A stretch of 47,376 nt of DNA from Rhodospirillales bacterium (lineage in GTDB: Bacteria > Pseudomonadota > Alphaproteobacteria > Dongiales > Dongiaceae), in contig VFKA01000006.1 of the NCBI GenBank assembly GCA_009885795.1, positions 1-47,376 on the forward strand. The letters run 5' to 3'. Position numbers and translations under genes: made by a program. The notes under the pieces are model-generated. The model was not told the origin of the DNA. It saw only the letters and a list, made by a program, of their open reading frames with translations, and did not search any database. Shown here piece by piece: positions 8,729-16,691 of the stretch; the stretch's first letter is position 1, and every line of letters starts with the position of its first letter.

Positions 8729-9226
8729 TCAACCGGCGATCTGCCAGCTGCCGTCCGGCTGGCGGCAGGCGGTGCCATAACCGGTCTGGGCCCGGCCGCC
8801 GACGACGATGGTCGTCTGGTATTCGCGGCAGTAGGTTTGCGGTTCCGGCTCGTAGGTGCGGGTCGGCGTGGTGTAGCCGCGATTGCCGTTGTTCGGATTC
8901 TCCCAACTGGACGGCTCGCCGTCGGGGTAACTCTCCAGCGCGTCCTGCTCGGCGCGCCTCGCATACTGCAGGTCCTGGCGGTCGAGCGAGCGCCCGATCT
9001 GATTGCCGACCAATCCGCCAAGAACCACCCCAACCGCCGTGGCGGCCAACCGCCCCTTGCCGTGGCCGAACTGCGAACCGGCCAATCCGCCGAGCGCCGC
9101 GCCGGCAAGCGTGCCCACCGTCTCCTTCGGTCCATAGTCGCTGTATCCGGATCCATAACGCCCGCCGCCGCATGCGGCGAGGGATAGCGCCAAGCCGGTC
9201 GCCAACAAGAGCTTCGCGATTTTCAT
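8729..9226 (-). CDS. Glycine-zipper surface lipoprotein (17 kDa antigen-like)
   Basis: The 165-residue protein starts with a lipoprotein signal (lipobox LAAC, about residues 16-19). A glycine-zipper 2TM region follows at about 36-80, with repeated small residues (TLAGAALGGLAGSQFG and VVLGGLVGNQIGR). The C-terminal domain has two Cys in CREYQTTIVVGG and GTACRQPDGSWQI. This architecture matches alphaproteobacterial RT0821/Lpp0805 or rickettsial 17 kDa antigen relatives, which are outer-membrane lipoproteins. It heads the minus-strand envelope cluster and is directly followed by the peptidoglycan-binding gene. Its exact role is unknown; glycine zippers commonly support membrane insertion or oligomerisation. 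Confidence 0.85.
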   Translation of the reverse strand: MKIAKLLLATGLALSLAACGGGRYGSGYSDYGPKETVGTLAGAALGGLAGSQFGHGKGRLAATAVGVVLGGLVGNQIGRSLDRQDLQYARRAEQDALESYPDGEPSSWENPNNGNRGYTTPTRTYEPEPQTYCREYQTTIVVGGRAQTGYGTACRQPDGSWQIAG

Positions 9227-9398
9227 GGCCGTCTCTCCTCGAATGTTGATCCCCCCGGGGAAACTCGCCGGGTCGTTCCCTCGCGCGCATTTCTAGGAGC
9301 GCCGCGCTGAACCAAGTCTGAGCGCGAAATTCATGCGCCGTTCATCTTCGCGGAACGGGGTTTCAGGAGAAGGAAACAAAGGTTATTGTTAAAGTGCG

Positions 9399-9878
9399 AT
9401 GAAGCGAAACCTGGCACGAGCCGATATCGAGTCGCCCTTGGTGCGGGAGCTCGACGGCTACTGGCACGGCAAGCTCGCCGGGCGGGCGTTCCCGGCCAAA
9501 TCGGATATCGACCCCGCCGAGATAAAGCGCCTGCTGCCGAACATCTTCATCGCCGAGATCGAGCAGCGGGAACCGCTCCGCGTGCGCTATCGTTTGACCG
9601 GAACCGAGCTCGTTCGCTTCAACGAGTTCGACTTGACCGGCAAGTTCTTGGACCAGTCGGTATTCGAGACGACCCTGTTCGGCGATCTGGTGGACCAGTA
9701 TCGGCGCCTGATCGAAACCGGACATCCCCTCTACGGTATCGGCGAATATGAATCGCGCGACAAATCGATCGTGCCTTACGACTGGGCCAAGTTTCCGCTT
9801 GGCGATGCCCAGGACCGGCTTGCCTATTGCATTGGCATCGAGGATCCGCGCATCAAGGAACGGCGAATCGGTCCCTGA
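9399..9878 (+). CDS. PAS_5-type PAS domain protein
   Basis: The 159-residue protein matches the small alphaproteobacterial PAS_5 family (formerly DUF-type). It has the typical opening ELDGYWHGKLAGRAFPAKSDIDP, seen here in parts, the core LPNIFIAEIE, VRYRLTGTELV and the closing PLGDAQDRL. It is a stand-alone PAS fold without an output domain and is probably cytoplasmic. It could sense a ligand or act as a protein-interaction module. No operon partner is evident: the glycine-zipper gene diverges on the left and the next gene starts 94 bases to the right. The ATG at 9399 is the only reasonable start and an AGGAGAAGGAAAC region lies upstream. Confidence 0.8.
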   Translation: MKRNLARADIESPLVRELDGYWHGKLAGRAFPAKSDIDPAEIKRLLPNIFIAEIEQREPLRVRYRLTGTELVRFNEFDLTGKFLDQSVFETTLFGDLVDQYRRLIETGHPLYGIGEYESRDKSIVPYDWAKFPLGDAQDRLAYCIGIEDPRIKERRIGP

Positions 9879-9972
9879 TCGGGCCGGCCGTGAGCGGCGC
9901 CCTTTCCTTTTGTCTCGATTTGGCGTACTATCAATTTAATAGGTTGCGCGCGGTGGGGACGAGCCAAGACCG

Positions 9973-10248
9973 ATGACGCCCGCCGAAGCACGACAACGCA
10001 TCGCGGCCCTGGCCGGCGATTCGGCGAACGTGGTGTTGTCCCTTCACGCCAAGTCGCGGATGCGCAAACGCAATATCACGCTGCTTGAGGTGCTGAACAC
10101 GTTGCGCAAGGGCGCCATTGCCGAAGGACCGGCGTTTGACTTGCAAGGCTGCTGGCGCTGCACGATGCGGCGCTTCGCGGCCGGCGAGGACGTGAGCGTA
10201 ACCGTGGCGATCCGCGATTCGACATTGGTCATCGTGACCGCGTACTGA
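9973..10248 (+). CDS. DUF4258-like small protein, candidate toxin
   Basis: The 91-residue product contains the motif HAKSRMRKRNIT near residues 26-37, typical of DUF4258 proteins, followed by a beta-rich half ending in STLVIVTAY. DUF4258 folds resemble RelE/MqsR-type RNases, and genes of this family often precede an HTH antitoxin. Here the next gene, 14 bases downstream, is an HTH protein of the MqsA/HigA type. A toxin role is inferred from this pairing and has not been shown. The start ATG is preceded by GGGGACGAGCC, an acceptable ribosome-binding region. Confidence 0.7.
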   Translation: MTPAEARQRIAALAGDSANVVLSLHAKSRMRKRNITLLEVLNTLRKGAIAEGPAFDLQGCWRCTMRRFAAGEDVSVTVAIRDSTLVIVTAY

Positions 10249-10262
10249 CAAGGGCAAGCGAC

Positions 10263-10700
10263 ATGTACCACTATACCGAATGCGGCCTGCGGAACGTGTG
10301 GCTGGTGAACGGTTACGGGATGCAGCGGACGCCCTATGGGGAGGGCGTCGCCATCCGGAACCTGGACGGTCTGCATCGAGTCATCGCTCGCCGGCTCGTT
10401 CGCCTGCCCCGAACGCTGGCGGGACGCGAATTTCGCTTCCTGCGCAAGGAACTCGAATTGTCGCAGGAGAATCTTGCCGACTACCTCGGTTGCAATGTTC
10501 AGGCCCTCGCCCGTTGGGAGAAGGGCAAGAGCCGCGTTGCGAAGCCGGCGGAGCGTCTGCTTCGGCTCCTGTATCGGGAAGCCGATGAAGGCGATACGGC
10601 GATCATGGCGCTGATTAAGCGGATCGGCAGTCGCGGCCCGGCCGAGCGCGCGCGAATGGAATTCGAGCGGACGCGCGGCCAATGGAAGGCGGCGGCGTAA
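10263..10700 (+). CDS. HTH regulator of MqsA type, candidate antitoxin
   Basis: The 145-residue product opens with YHYTECGLRNVWLVNGY, similar to the N-terminal segment of YgiT/MqsA-related regulators but with a single Cys in place of a zinc-binding CxxC pair. A helix-turn-helix domain follows (about 57-95: RFLRKELELSQENLADYLG and VQALARWEKGKSR). The C-terminal helices may bind the partner. It is encoded directly after the DUF4258-like gene, a common order for toxin-antitoxin pairs in which the second gene is the antitoxin and autoregulator. It could also be an ordinary transcription factor. The HTH assignment is firm; the antitoxin role is inferred. Confidence 0.78.
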   Translation: MYHYTECGLRNVWLVNGYGMQRTPYGEGVAIRNLDGLHRVIARRLVRLPRTLAGREFRFLRKELELSQENLADYLGCNVQALARWEKGKSRVAKPAERLLRLLYREADEGDTAIMALIKRIGSRGPAERARMEFERTRGQWKAAA

Positions 10701-10740
10701 CCTTCTCGACAAGAGGATCGGCGTTAACCTATTGATTTTA

Positions 10741-10815
10741 TGGTGCCGCCGGAGGGATTTGAACCCCCGACCCACGCATTACGAATGCGTTGCTCTACCC
10801 CTGAGCTACGGCGGC
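10741..10815 (-). tRNA. tRNA-Thr (anticodon CGT)
   Basis: The minus strand folds into a complete cloverleaf of 72 nt plus an encoded 3' CCA. The acceptor stem is GCCGCCG/CGGCGGC, with a D arm GCTC...GAGC. The anticodon stem is ACGCA/TGCGT with loop TTCGTAA (anticodon CGT, reading ACG), and the T arm is GGGGG TTCAAAT CCCTC. The mature body is 10744-10815; the CCA occupies 10741-10743. Confidence 0.97.
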
Positions 10816-10823
10816 GATGCTTG

Positions 10824-10890
10824 CTCATGTCTCGACAGGCTCGACATGAGGCCCTCATCCCGAGCCTCCTCATCCCGAGCCTGTCGAGGG
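10824..10890. repeat. Dispersed palindromic repeat, copy A
   Basis: The segment contains TCGACAGGCTCG and, 30-40 bases later, its inverse CGAGCCTGTCGA. It is flanked by CTCATG/CATGAG, and the element includes a partial internal duplication of CATCCCGAGCCT. A near-identical element is at 18833-18884. It is intergenic, next to tRNA-Thr, and looks like a REP-type element. Confidence 0.8.
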
Positions 10891-10948
10891 ACGAAGGACG
10901 AGGGCCGACTTGGCTACGCGCGATAGCAAATACGCGATCACGGCGAAG

Positions 10949-12406
10949 CTAATTGACGAGCCGGGCAGCGTCAACCGGCGCTCCGCCGGGGCTGTCGTCT
11001 GGCGACGCGACGGCCCGATTGGCCGCGACGGGCGGGGGCGGCGGCGGAGCGTCCTCGGGCTCTTTCAAGGGCGTCGGCGCGCTCTCCAATTTGAGTATCG
11101 GCAGCGCTTTCGCGGCCATGCGCGCCGGCTGGCGCCAAGTCAGGCTGTCGAACGCGCCGCAATTGCCGCACACCGCGCGCCACGGCGCCGACGGTGTTCC
11201 GCATTGTTCGCATAGCCAGGCCGCGTCGGGCGGGGCGTCGCCGGCTTCCCGCCACCAGCGCCGGGCGGCGGGCGAATCGCCGCGCTCGCCCTCTTCCAGC
11301 CGGGCCAGCAGCCGCGCCAGGCCGGCGGTCATCGGCGACTCATTGTCCGCGGCCGCGCGTTCGAGGTTGACGCGCGCCTCGCCCCACATCCGCGCATCGA
11401 GCGCGGCTTGTCCCAGCGCCAGCCAGCTCGCGCGCGAATCGGGGTTGCGCTGGGCCAATCTTTCGTACCGGCGCGCGCGCTCGATCGGCGTCTCGTTCGC
11501 AACCAGCCCGCCAAGGATATCGGCCAGATCCGGATGCGGCATCGAGGGCCAAAGCTGCTCGATCGCCTTTGCCGCCGCCTTGACGCGGCCGGAAGCGGCC
11601 ATGAGGCGCGCAATCGCGGCCCGGGCCGGAACGAGATCGGGAACAAGCCTCGCCGCCTCCTCGGCCAGCGGCAGCAAATCCTCGGGCACGCCTACGCCAT
11701 TGGCGCGCTCGGTCAGGATGCACGCGCGAATTCGCCTGGCGGCGCCGCCGTCCACGGCCTTCAGCTTGACCGCCTCCTTCAGGCTCGCCTCGGCGGCGAT
11801 CCAATCTCCCTTCTTGAGTTGCAGATCGAGCAGGGTCTTGACCGCCCAGGCCGTGCCGGGCCGGTGGTCGCTGGCGAGTCGGGCAAGCTCCAAGGCTCGG
11901 CTGTCATTGCCCGCGCGCAACGCCTGCATGAGCAGGCCGCGCATGCCCAGAAGCGCGCTGTCGGGCCGCTTCAGCATGGCCTCGAAATATTTCGCCGCCG
12001 CCATCTCGTCGCCGTTGAGCTGCGCGGCTTGCGCCGCCAGCAGCATCGTCAGCGCCGGCTCGTCCAACAGCCCGCGCGCGCGGGCCGCCATTCGCTTGGC
12101 GTCGGCGGCGTCCCCGGCCGCCACCGCGACCATGCCCTGGGCAAGCGCGCGATAGCCCTTGCGCCGGCGTCCCTCGCGCCGGGCGCGCGATACATCGAGC
12201 GGCGAGCGCGCCACCAGGCGCCAGACCCGGTAGAGGATCGCCGCCGCCACCGCGACGATCAGCACCGCCGCAAGCAGCACCCCGATCGCGGTGTCGATGC
12301 GATAGCCGAGCCATTCCAGGCTGACCGCCCCGGGCCGTTCGGCCACCCATACGGCCGCCGCCACGACGATGGCGAGCTTTACGAAGAAGAGCAGCGCTCG
12401 AAGCAT
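10949..12406 (-). CDS. HemY-like TPR membrane protein of the heme operon
   Basis: The 485-residue protein has two N-terminal membrane helices (about 5-20 and 38-62), as in the HemY_N family. A long TPR-like helical repeat region follows (about 80-390). The C-terminus carries a small zinc-ribbon-like motif CEQCG...CGNCGAFDS (about 408-435) and a Pro-rich tail. This layout is typical of alphaproteobacterial HemY-type proteins encoded after hemD or the mitofilin gene. It is not the protoporphyrinogen oxidase that is also called HemY in Gram-positives. It starts six bases after the HemD-mitofilin stop, so it is the last gene of that operon. A scaffold or assembly role in heme biosynthesis or membrane organisation is inferred. 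Confidence 0.85.
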   Translation of the reverse strand: MLRALLFFVKLAIVVAAAVWVAERPGAVSLEWLGYRIDTAIGVLLAAVLIVAVAAAILYRVWRLVARSPLDVSRARREGRRRKGYRALAQGMVAVAAGDAADAKRMAARARGLLDEPALTMLLAAQAAQLNGDEMAAAKYFEAMLKRPDSALLGMRGLLMQALRAGNDSRALELARLASDHRPGTAWAVKTLLDLQLKKGDWIAAEASLKEAVKLKAVDGGAARRIRACILTERANGVGVPEDLLPLAEEAARLVPDLVPARAAIARLMAASGRVKAAAKAIEQLWPSMPHPDLADILGGLVANETPIERARRYERLAQRNPDSRASWLALGQAALDARMWGEARVNLERAAADNESPMTAGLARLLARLEEGERGDSPAARRWWREAGDAPPDAAWLCEQCGTPSAPWRAVCGNCGAFDSLTWRQPARMAAKALPILKLESAPTPLKEPEDAPPPPPPVAANRAVASPDDSPGGAPVDAARLVN

Positions 12407-12412
12407 GGGGTG

Positions 12413-14260
12413 TCAGCCGCCGCCGGCCAGCGCGGATGAAGCCGCCGCGGCAAGCTCGGAGCCGGCCTCGTCCGCGGTCAAGCGGCCGCGCGCTTCCGCG
12501 ATCCATGCGGCGAGCGCCGGCGGCAGCGGGGCGGCGCCATCGAACTCCATGACCGCGCCGGAAAGGTCGCCCTCGCCCAGCTTCGCCTCGGCCCGTGCGA
12601 TGCGGGCGGCAATGTCCTCGCCCGGCACATCCGAACCGACGCGCCGCACGCTGACGAGGCCGGTCAGGCGCACCCACAGACGCCGATACCAATCGGCCGG
12701 GGGCGGCGCCGAGTCCGGGCCGGCCGCGGCGATCCCCGCCGGGAAACTTGCCTGCAGCTCGCCCGGCGTCCTGGCGCCGCGCTCCGCCCATGGCGCCAGG
12801 CGTTCCACGATCGCCCCCAGCGCCGCGTCGGAGCGCGCGAGATCGCGCACCGTGTCAAGCTCGCCGGCAAACGGGCGATCGGCCGCCAACGCCGCGCGCA
12901 ACTGTCCGACCGCCAGCACCAGGGCGGCCTTGACCGGGCTTTGGGCACGCAATCCGGCGACCGTCGATTGCAGGACGGTGAGGTCGCCCTGCAGCGCCGC
13001 CATCTCGGTCCGCAGCGTTTGGTTCTCGCGCTCCAGGCGTTCCATCAGCGCCGGGTCCACGTTCGGCATCGGCGGCGGCGAGTCGGGCGCTTCCGGCGCC
13101 GGCTCGGCCGGCCGGCGTTCGAGCGCGTTCAGCCGCGCCATGATGTCATCGGGCACCGTCGGCGGCGGCGCGGTGTATACCTCATTCACCTGTTCGCGCA
13201 GATTCTCGATCTCCTTCGCGGTCTCGTCGATGCGCGCGCCAAGCGCCGCGATCTCATCGCCGGCGGGCGTTTCCTTCGGCGCCGATTCGAGCGCCGCCAC
13301 GCGCTCGTCAAGCCCCCGCAGCTCGGCGCGCAGATCGTTGATCGCGACCTGCAAGGCCGGGTCGGCGGCGGGCGGCGGGCTTGCGAACCAATCGAGCTGG
13401 CTGGCCGCGATCGCCGCCACGACGCCGGCCAAGACAATCAGGGCCACGGCAAGGGCGGCCTTGAATCCGCCTCGCTTCGCCGGCGCCGCTTGCGCCCGCG
13501 CCGGCGCCTCGACGGGCCGCGCGGACCCCGCAAGCTCGCTGTCGATCAGCTCCAGCATGCCGGCGAGGTCGGGCCGCCCGGCGCCGCGAACCTCGCGCCA
13601 GGGCAGCGCGCCGGCGGCCTTGGCGACGGCGGGGCTGAGGCAAAGGGCGACCGCTTGCCGGCAGCCGTCGATCAGCGCGTCGGCGCTAGGTCCGGAATCC
13701 TCGATCCGCGCCAATTCGGCGAAGGTCGTCGCGGTGCGCGGCGAAAAGAACAGCACCGCGTCGAATCGCTTGGCCGCCAACCGCTCGCGCACGCCGGCGG
13801 CCAGCCGCTCGGCGGGCTTGGCCTCGTAGAGAACGGCGCGTTGCACGGTAAACCCGGCCTCGCCCAGCCGCCCGGCGAGATCGCCCGCGACGACGCTGCC
13901 CGCGACGTGCAGCAGCCCGCCGTCCGCGGGCTTCAATCGTTCGGCCGCCAGCCGCGCCAGATCCTCGACATTACCTTGCGCGCTTGTCACCTCGGTAAAG
14001 CCGGCGGCGCGAAGTGCCGCGGCACTTCCCTCCCCGACGGCCAAGGCGCGCAAATCGCGCCGCGCCGAAAGCTGCGCAAAGGCGCGCACGCCGTTCGCCG
14101 ACGTGAACAGGATCGCCTGCACGCCGGCAAGTTCGACGGCGGCGCCGGCGATGGGGCGCACGCTCAACAGCGGCTCGATCTCGACTTCGACGCCGCGCTG
14201 GCGCAACGCGTCGGCCAAGGGAGCGGCGTCCTCTTCCGGCCGGGTGACTAGGACACGCAT
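12413..14260 (-). CDS. hemD: Uroporphyrinogen-III synthase fused to mitofilin (Mic60-like) protein
   Basis: The 615-residue product joins two proteins in one uninterrupted frame. Residues 1-240 are uroporphyrinogen-III synthase (opening VLVTRPEEDAAPLADAL, with ILFTSANGVRAFA and VLFFSPRTATTF), which cyclises hydroxymethylbilane. Residues 265-288 form a membrane helix. Coiled-coil segments follow at about 300-360 and 405-440. The C-terminal domain (about 450-610, with LTGLVSVRRVG and ARAEAKLGEGDLSGAV) matches alphaproteobacterial mitofilin/Mic60-like proteins. In related genomes these are usually two adjacent genes. The ATG at 14260 has AGAGGA upstream; an ATG at 14275 is an alternative. It lies between hemC and the hemY-like gene. 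Confidence 0.88.
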   Translation of the reverse strand: MRVLVTRPEEDAAPLADALRQRGVEVEIEPLLSVRPIAGAAVELAGVQAILFTSANGVRAFAQLSARRDLRALAVGEGSAAALRAAGFTEVTSAQGNVEDLARLAAERLKPADGGLLHVAGSVVAGDLAGRLGEAGFTVQRAVLYEAKPAERLAAGVRERLAAKRFDAVLFFSPRTATTFAELARIEDSGPSADALIDGCRQAVALCLSPAVAKAAGALPWREVRGAGRPDLAGMLELIDSELAGSARPVEAPARAQAAPAKRGGFKAALAVALIVLAGVVAAIAASQLDWFASPPPAADPALQVAINDLRAELRGLDERVAALESAPKETPAGDEIAALGARIDETAKEIENLREQVNEVYTAPPPTVPDDIMARLNALERRPAEPAPEAPDSPPPMPNVDPALMERLERENQTLRTEMAALQGDLTVLQSTVAGLRAQSPVKAALVLAVGQLRAALAADRPFAGELDTVRDLARSDAALGAIVERLAPWAERGARTPGELQASFPAGIAAAGPDSAPPPADWYRRLWVRLTGLVSVRRVGSDVPGEDIAARIARAEAKLGEGDLSGAVMEFDGAAPLPPALAAWIAEARGRLTADEAGSELAAAASSALAGGG

Positions 14261-14285
14261 GGGATTCCTCTTCATCTTACGCGAT

Positions 14286-15224
14286 CTACGCCCCGGCCGC
14301 CGGCACGAAAAAGGCCGGCGGCGCGCGCCGTTTGAGGGCCGCGCCGGCGTCGCGCCCGATCGCGGCGGCGTCGGCCGCCTTCCCGCGTCGCTCCTCGCGT
14401 AAGACCGCGCTGCCGTCCGGCAGGGCGATGAGCGCGCGAAGCCTGAGGACATCGCCGTCGATCTCGGCCAAGGCGCCGATCGGCGTGCGGCACGAGCCGT
14501 CGAGCTCGGCCAGGCACGCGCGCTCGGCGCGCACGCGCAAGGCCGACGGTTCGTCGTTCATCGGCGCCAGCGCCGCGCGCATCGCCTCGTCTCCGGCGCG
14601 GATCGTCACCGCGATGGCGCCTTGCCCCGCCGCCGGCAGCATGTCCTCGGGATCGAGGATCGCCGTCGCGCGATGGCCAAGCCCGAGGCGCCGCAATCCC
14701 GCGAGCGCCAGCAACGTCGCATCGACCTCGCCCTCGGCCACCTTCCGCAGCCGCGTTTCCACATTGCCGCGCAGCGGCACGATCTTGAGATCGGGCCGCC
14801 GCGCCAGGGCCAAAGCCTGCCGGCGCAGCGAGGCGGTGCCGAGCACGGCGCCCGCGCGCAGCGTCGCTAGGCTGGTTCCCTCGCGCGCGATAAGGACGTC
14901 GCGCGGATCCTCGCGCGGCAGCACGCAAGCGATGGCGATGCCCTCGCGCAACCACGTCTCCATGTCCTTCATCGAATGAACCGCCATGTCGATGCGCCCG
15001 GCGATGAGTGCCTCATCCAGTTCCTTGGTGAACAACCCCTTGCCGCCGATGGTGGCAAGGGTGCGATCCTGCACGGTGTCGCCGGTCGTCTTGATGACAT
15101 GGCGGTCGATCTCGATTCCGGCATGGACGATTCGCAGTCGGCGCTCGACCTCGGCGGTTTGAACCAGCGCCAGCCGGCTGCCCCTCGTGCCGATGCGCAA
15201 CGCCTCCCTTGCCGCGGCCGCCAT
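14286..15224 (-). CDS. hemC: Hydroxymethylbilane synthase (porphobilinogen deaminase)
   Basis: The 312-residue enzyme polymerises four porphobilinogens into hydroxymethylbilane in the cytoplasm. Family motifs are clear: IGTRGSRLALVQ near the N-terminus, GKGLFTKELDEAL, AVHSMKDM and GTASLRRQA. The dipyrromethane-cofactor cysteine is Cys245 in LDGSCRTPIGA (usually GGC). Length is normal. It is the first gene of the hemC - hemD/mitofilin - hemY operon, 25 bases before hemD, and diverges from tsaD across 73 bases that must hold both promoters. Confidence 0.96.
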   Translation of the reverse strand: MAAAAREALRIGTRGSRLALVQTAEVERRLRIVHAGIEIDRHVIKTTGDTVQDRTLATIGGKGLFTKELDEALIAGRIDMAVHSMKDMETWLREGIAIACVLPREDPRDVLIAREGTSLATLRAGAVLGTASLRRQALALARRPDLKIVPLRGNVETRLRKVAEGEVDATLLALAGLRRLGLGHRATAILDPEDMLPAAGQGAIAVTIRAGDEAMRAALAPMNDEPSALRVRAERACLAELDGSCRTPIGALAEIDGDVLRLRALIALPDGSAVLREERRGKAADAAAIGRDAGAALKRRAPPAFFVPAAGA

Positions 15225-15297
15225 GGCAATTCTTTACGTCCTCGGCTCCGGCCGCGCAAGGCTGACTCCCTACCCTGGCCGACGTACACTCGCCGCC

Positions 15298-16353
15298 ATG
15301 CTGGTTTTGGGGCTGGAGACGAGTTGCGACGAAACCGCGGTGGCGATCGTCGATGGCGACCGGCGCATCCGCGCCGAACGGGTGCGCTCGCAAGAGGACG
15401 ACCATCGGCCCTATGGCGGCATCGTCCCGGAAATCGCCGCGCGCCGCCATATCGATCACTTGGACCGCCTCATCGCGGCGAGCTTGCGTGAAGCGGGGCT
15501 GGCCGTGACCGATCTGGACGGTATCGCCGCCACCGCCGGGCCCGGCCTCATCGGCGGGCTCGCGGTCGGCCTCACCATGGGCAAGGCGCTGGCCGCCGTC
15601 TCGCGCCGGCCATTCCTCGCCGTCAATCACCTCGAAGGCCATGCCTTGAGCGTCCGGCTGGTCGCCGATGTCCCCTTTCCCTATCTGCTGTTGCTCGTCT
15701 CCGGCGGCCACAGCCAACTGCTGATTGTCGCGGGCGTCGGCCGCTATCGCCGTCTCGGCACCACGTTGGACGACGCCGTGGGCGAAGCCTTCGACAAGGT
15801 CGCGAAGCTGATCGGCCTCGGCTATCCGGGAGGGCCCGCGATCGAGCGCCTGGCCGGGAGCGGCGACCCCGAGCGCTACAAGCTGCCGCGCCCGATGGCC
15901 GGCCGCCCTGGCTGCGATCTCTCTTTTTCGGGCCTGAAGACGGCCGTGCGCCACCTGGTGGCGGGGCTTGGCGCGAGTCTCGACGACCGCGTCCGGGCCG
16001 ACATCGCGGCCTCGTTTCAGGCGGCCGTCGCCGACAGCCTCGCCGACAGGACGCGGGCCGCGATCGCGGTGGCCCGCGCCGCCCATCCGGGGCTCGCCAC
16101 GCTGGTGGTCGCGGGCGGCGTCGCCGCGAATCTGGCGCTGCGCCGACGCCTCGCCCTGGTGGCCGATTCCGGCGGCCTCGCCCTCGTTGCCCCGCCGCAG
16201 GCCTTGTGCACGGACAATGGCGCCATGATCGCCTGGGCCGGTATCGAACGCCTGCGCTTGCGCCTCGTCGATGGCCTCGATTTCGCGCCCCGGCCGCGCT
16301 GGCCGCTCGACCCGCATGCGGCCCCGGCGGCCGGCGCCGGGGTGAAGGCGTGA
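15298..16353 (+). CDS. tsaD: tRNA N6-adenosine threonylcarbamoyltransferase
   Basis: The 351-residue protein is the TsaD/Kae1/Gcp ASKHA-fold enzyme, which transfers the threonylcarbamoyl group to A37 of ANN-decoding tRNAs together with TsaB and TsaE. Visible family motifs include LGLETSCDETAVAIV at the N-terminus, the metal-binding HxxxH in NHLEGHALS, LVSGGHSQL, GEAFDKVAKLIGLGYPGG and SFSGLKTAV. The ATG at 15298 gives the standard N-terminus. In-frame codons further upstream overlap the divergent hemC promoter and are not family-like. The gene is followed directly by YciI and EVE genes on the same strand. Confidence 0.96.
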   Translation: MLVLGLETSCDETAVAIVDGDRRIRAERVRSQEDDHRPYGGIVPEIAARRHIDHLDRLIAASLREAGLAVTDLDGIAATAGPGLIGGLAVGLTMGKALAAVSRRPFLAVNHLEGHALSVRLVADVPFPYLLLLVSGGHSQLLIVAGVGRYRRLGTTLDDAVGEAFDKVAKLIGLGYPGGPAIERLAGSGDPERYKLPRPMAGRPGCDLSFSGLKTAVRHLVAGLGASLDDRVRADIAASFQAAVADSLADRTRAAIAVARAAHPGLATLVVAGGVAANLALRRRLALVADSGGLALVAPPQALCTDNGAMIAWAGIERLRLRLVDGLDFAPRPRWPLDPHAAPAAGAGVKA

Positions 16354-16401
16354 CGCAAGGCGCGGCCCTGCGCTAGACTTGAAACTCGAATGGAAGGAAC
16401 G

Positions 16402-16686
16402 ATGCCGATGAAGTTCATGATCTATTGCCTCGACAAGCCGGGGGCCGCTTCCTTGCGCGCCGCCACCCGCGCGGCGCATCTCGACTACCTGAAGAATTTC
16501 GCCGGCCAGGTCGTCGCCGCCGGGCCGCTTCTGACCGAGGATGGCGCCGGCATGATCGGCAGCCTGCTGCTGATGGAATTTCCCGACCGCGCCGGCGCCG
16601 AGGCGTTCGCCAAGGGCGACCCTTACCGCAAGACCGGGTTGTTCGAGACGGTCGCGATGACGCCCTGGCGCCAGACGCTGCCGTGA
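16402..16686 (+). CDS. YciI-family protein
   Basis: This protein of 94 residues has the YciI ferredoxin-like fold signature: MKFMIYCLDKPGA, then RAAHLDYLKNFAGQVVAAGPLL with the conserved His and the following Asp. GSLLLMEFPDRAGAEAFAKGDPY and a closing TVAMTPWRQTLP strand complete it. The ATG at 16402 follows GGAAGGAAC at proper distance; ATGs at 16390 and 16408 are less well placed. It lies between tsaD and an EVE-domain gene, a common alphaproteobacterial neighbourhood. The biochemical role of most YciI proteins is not known. Confidence 0.88.
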   Translation: MPMKFMIYCLDKPGAASLRAATRAAHLDYLKNFAGQVVAAGPLLTEDGAGMIGSLLLMEFPDRAGAEAFAKGDPYRKTGLFETVAMTPWRQTLP

Positions 16687-16691
16687 CGATC

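Noticed and set aside
8729-9290. N-terminal extension of the Sel1/peptidoglycan-binding protein up to 9290
   Set aside because: The extra residues are the out-of-frame reading of the glycine-zipper lipoprotein; the start at 8720 has its own ribosome-binding site.
10824-10890. CRISPR-like repeat near tRNA-Thr
   Set aside because: Only a palindromic element with one partial duplication is present; there are no regularly spaced repeats and spacers.
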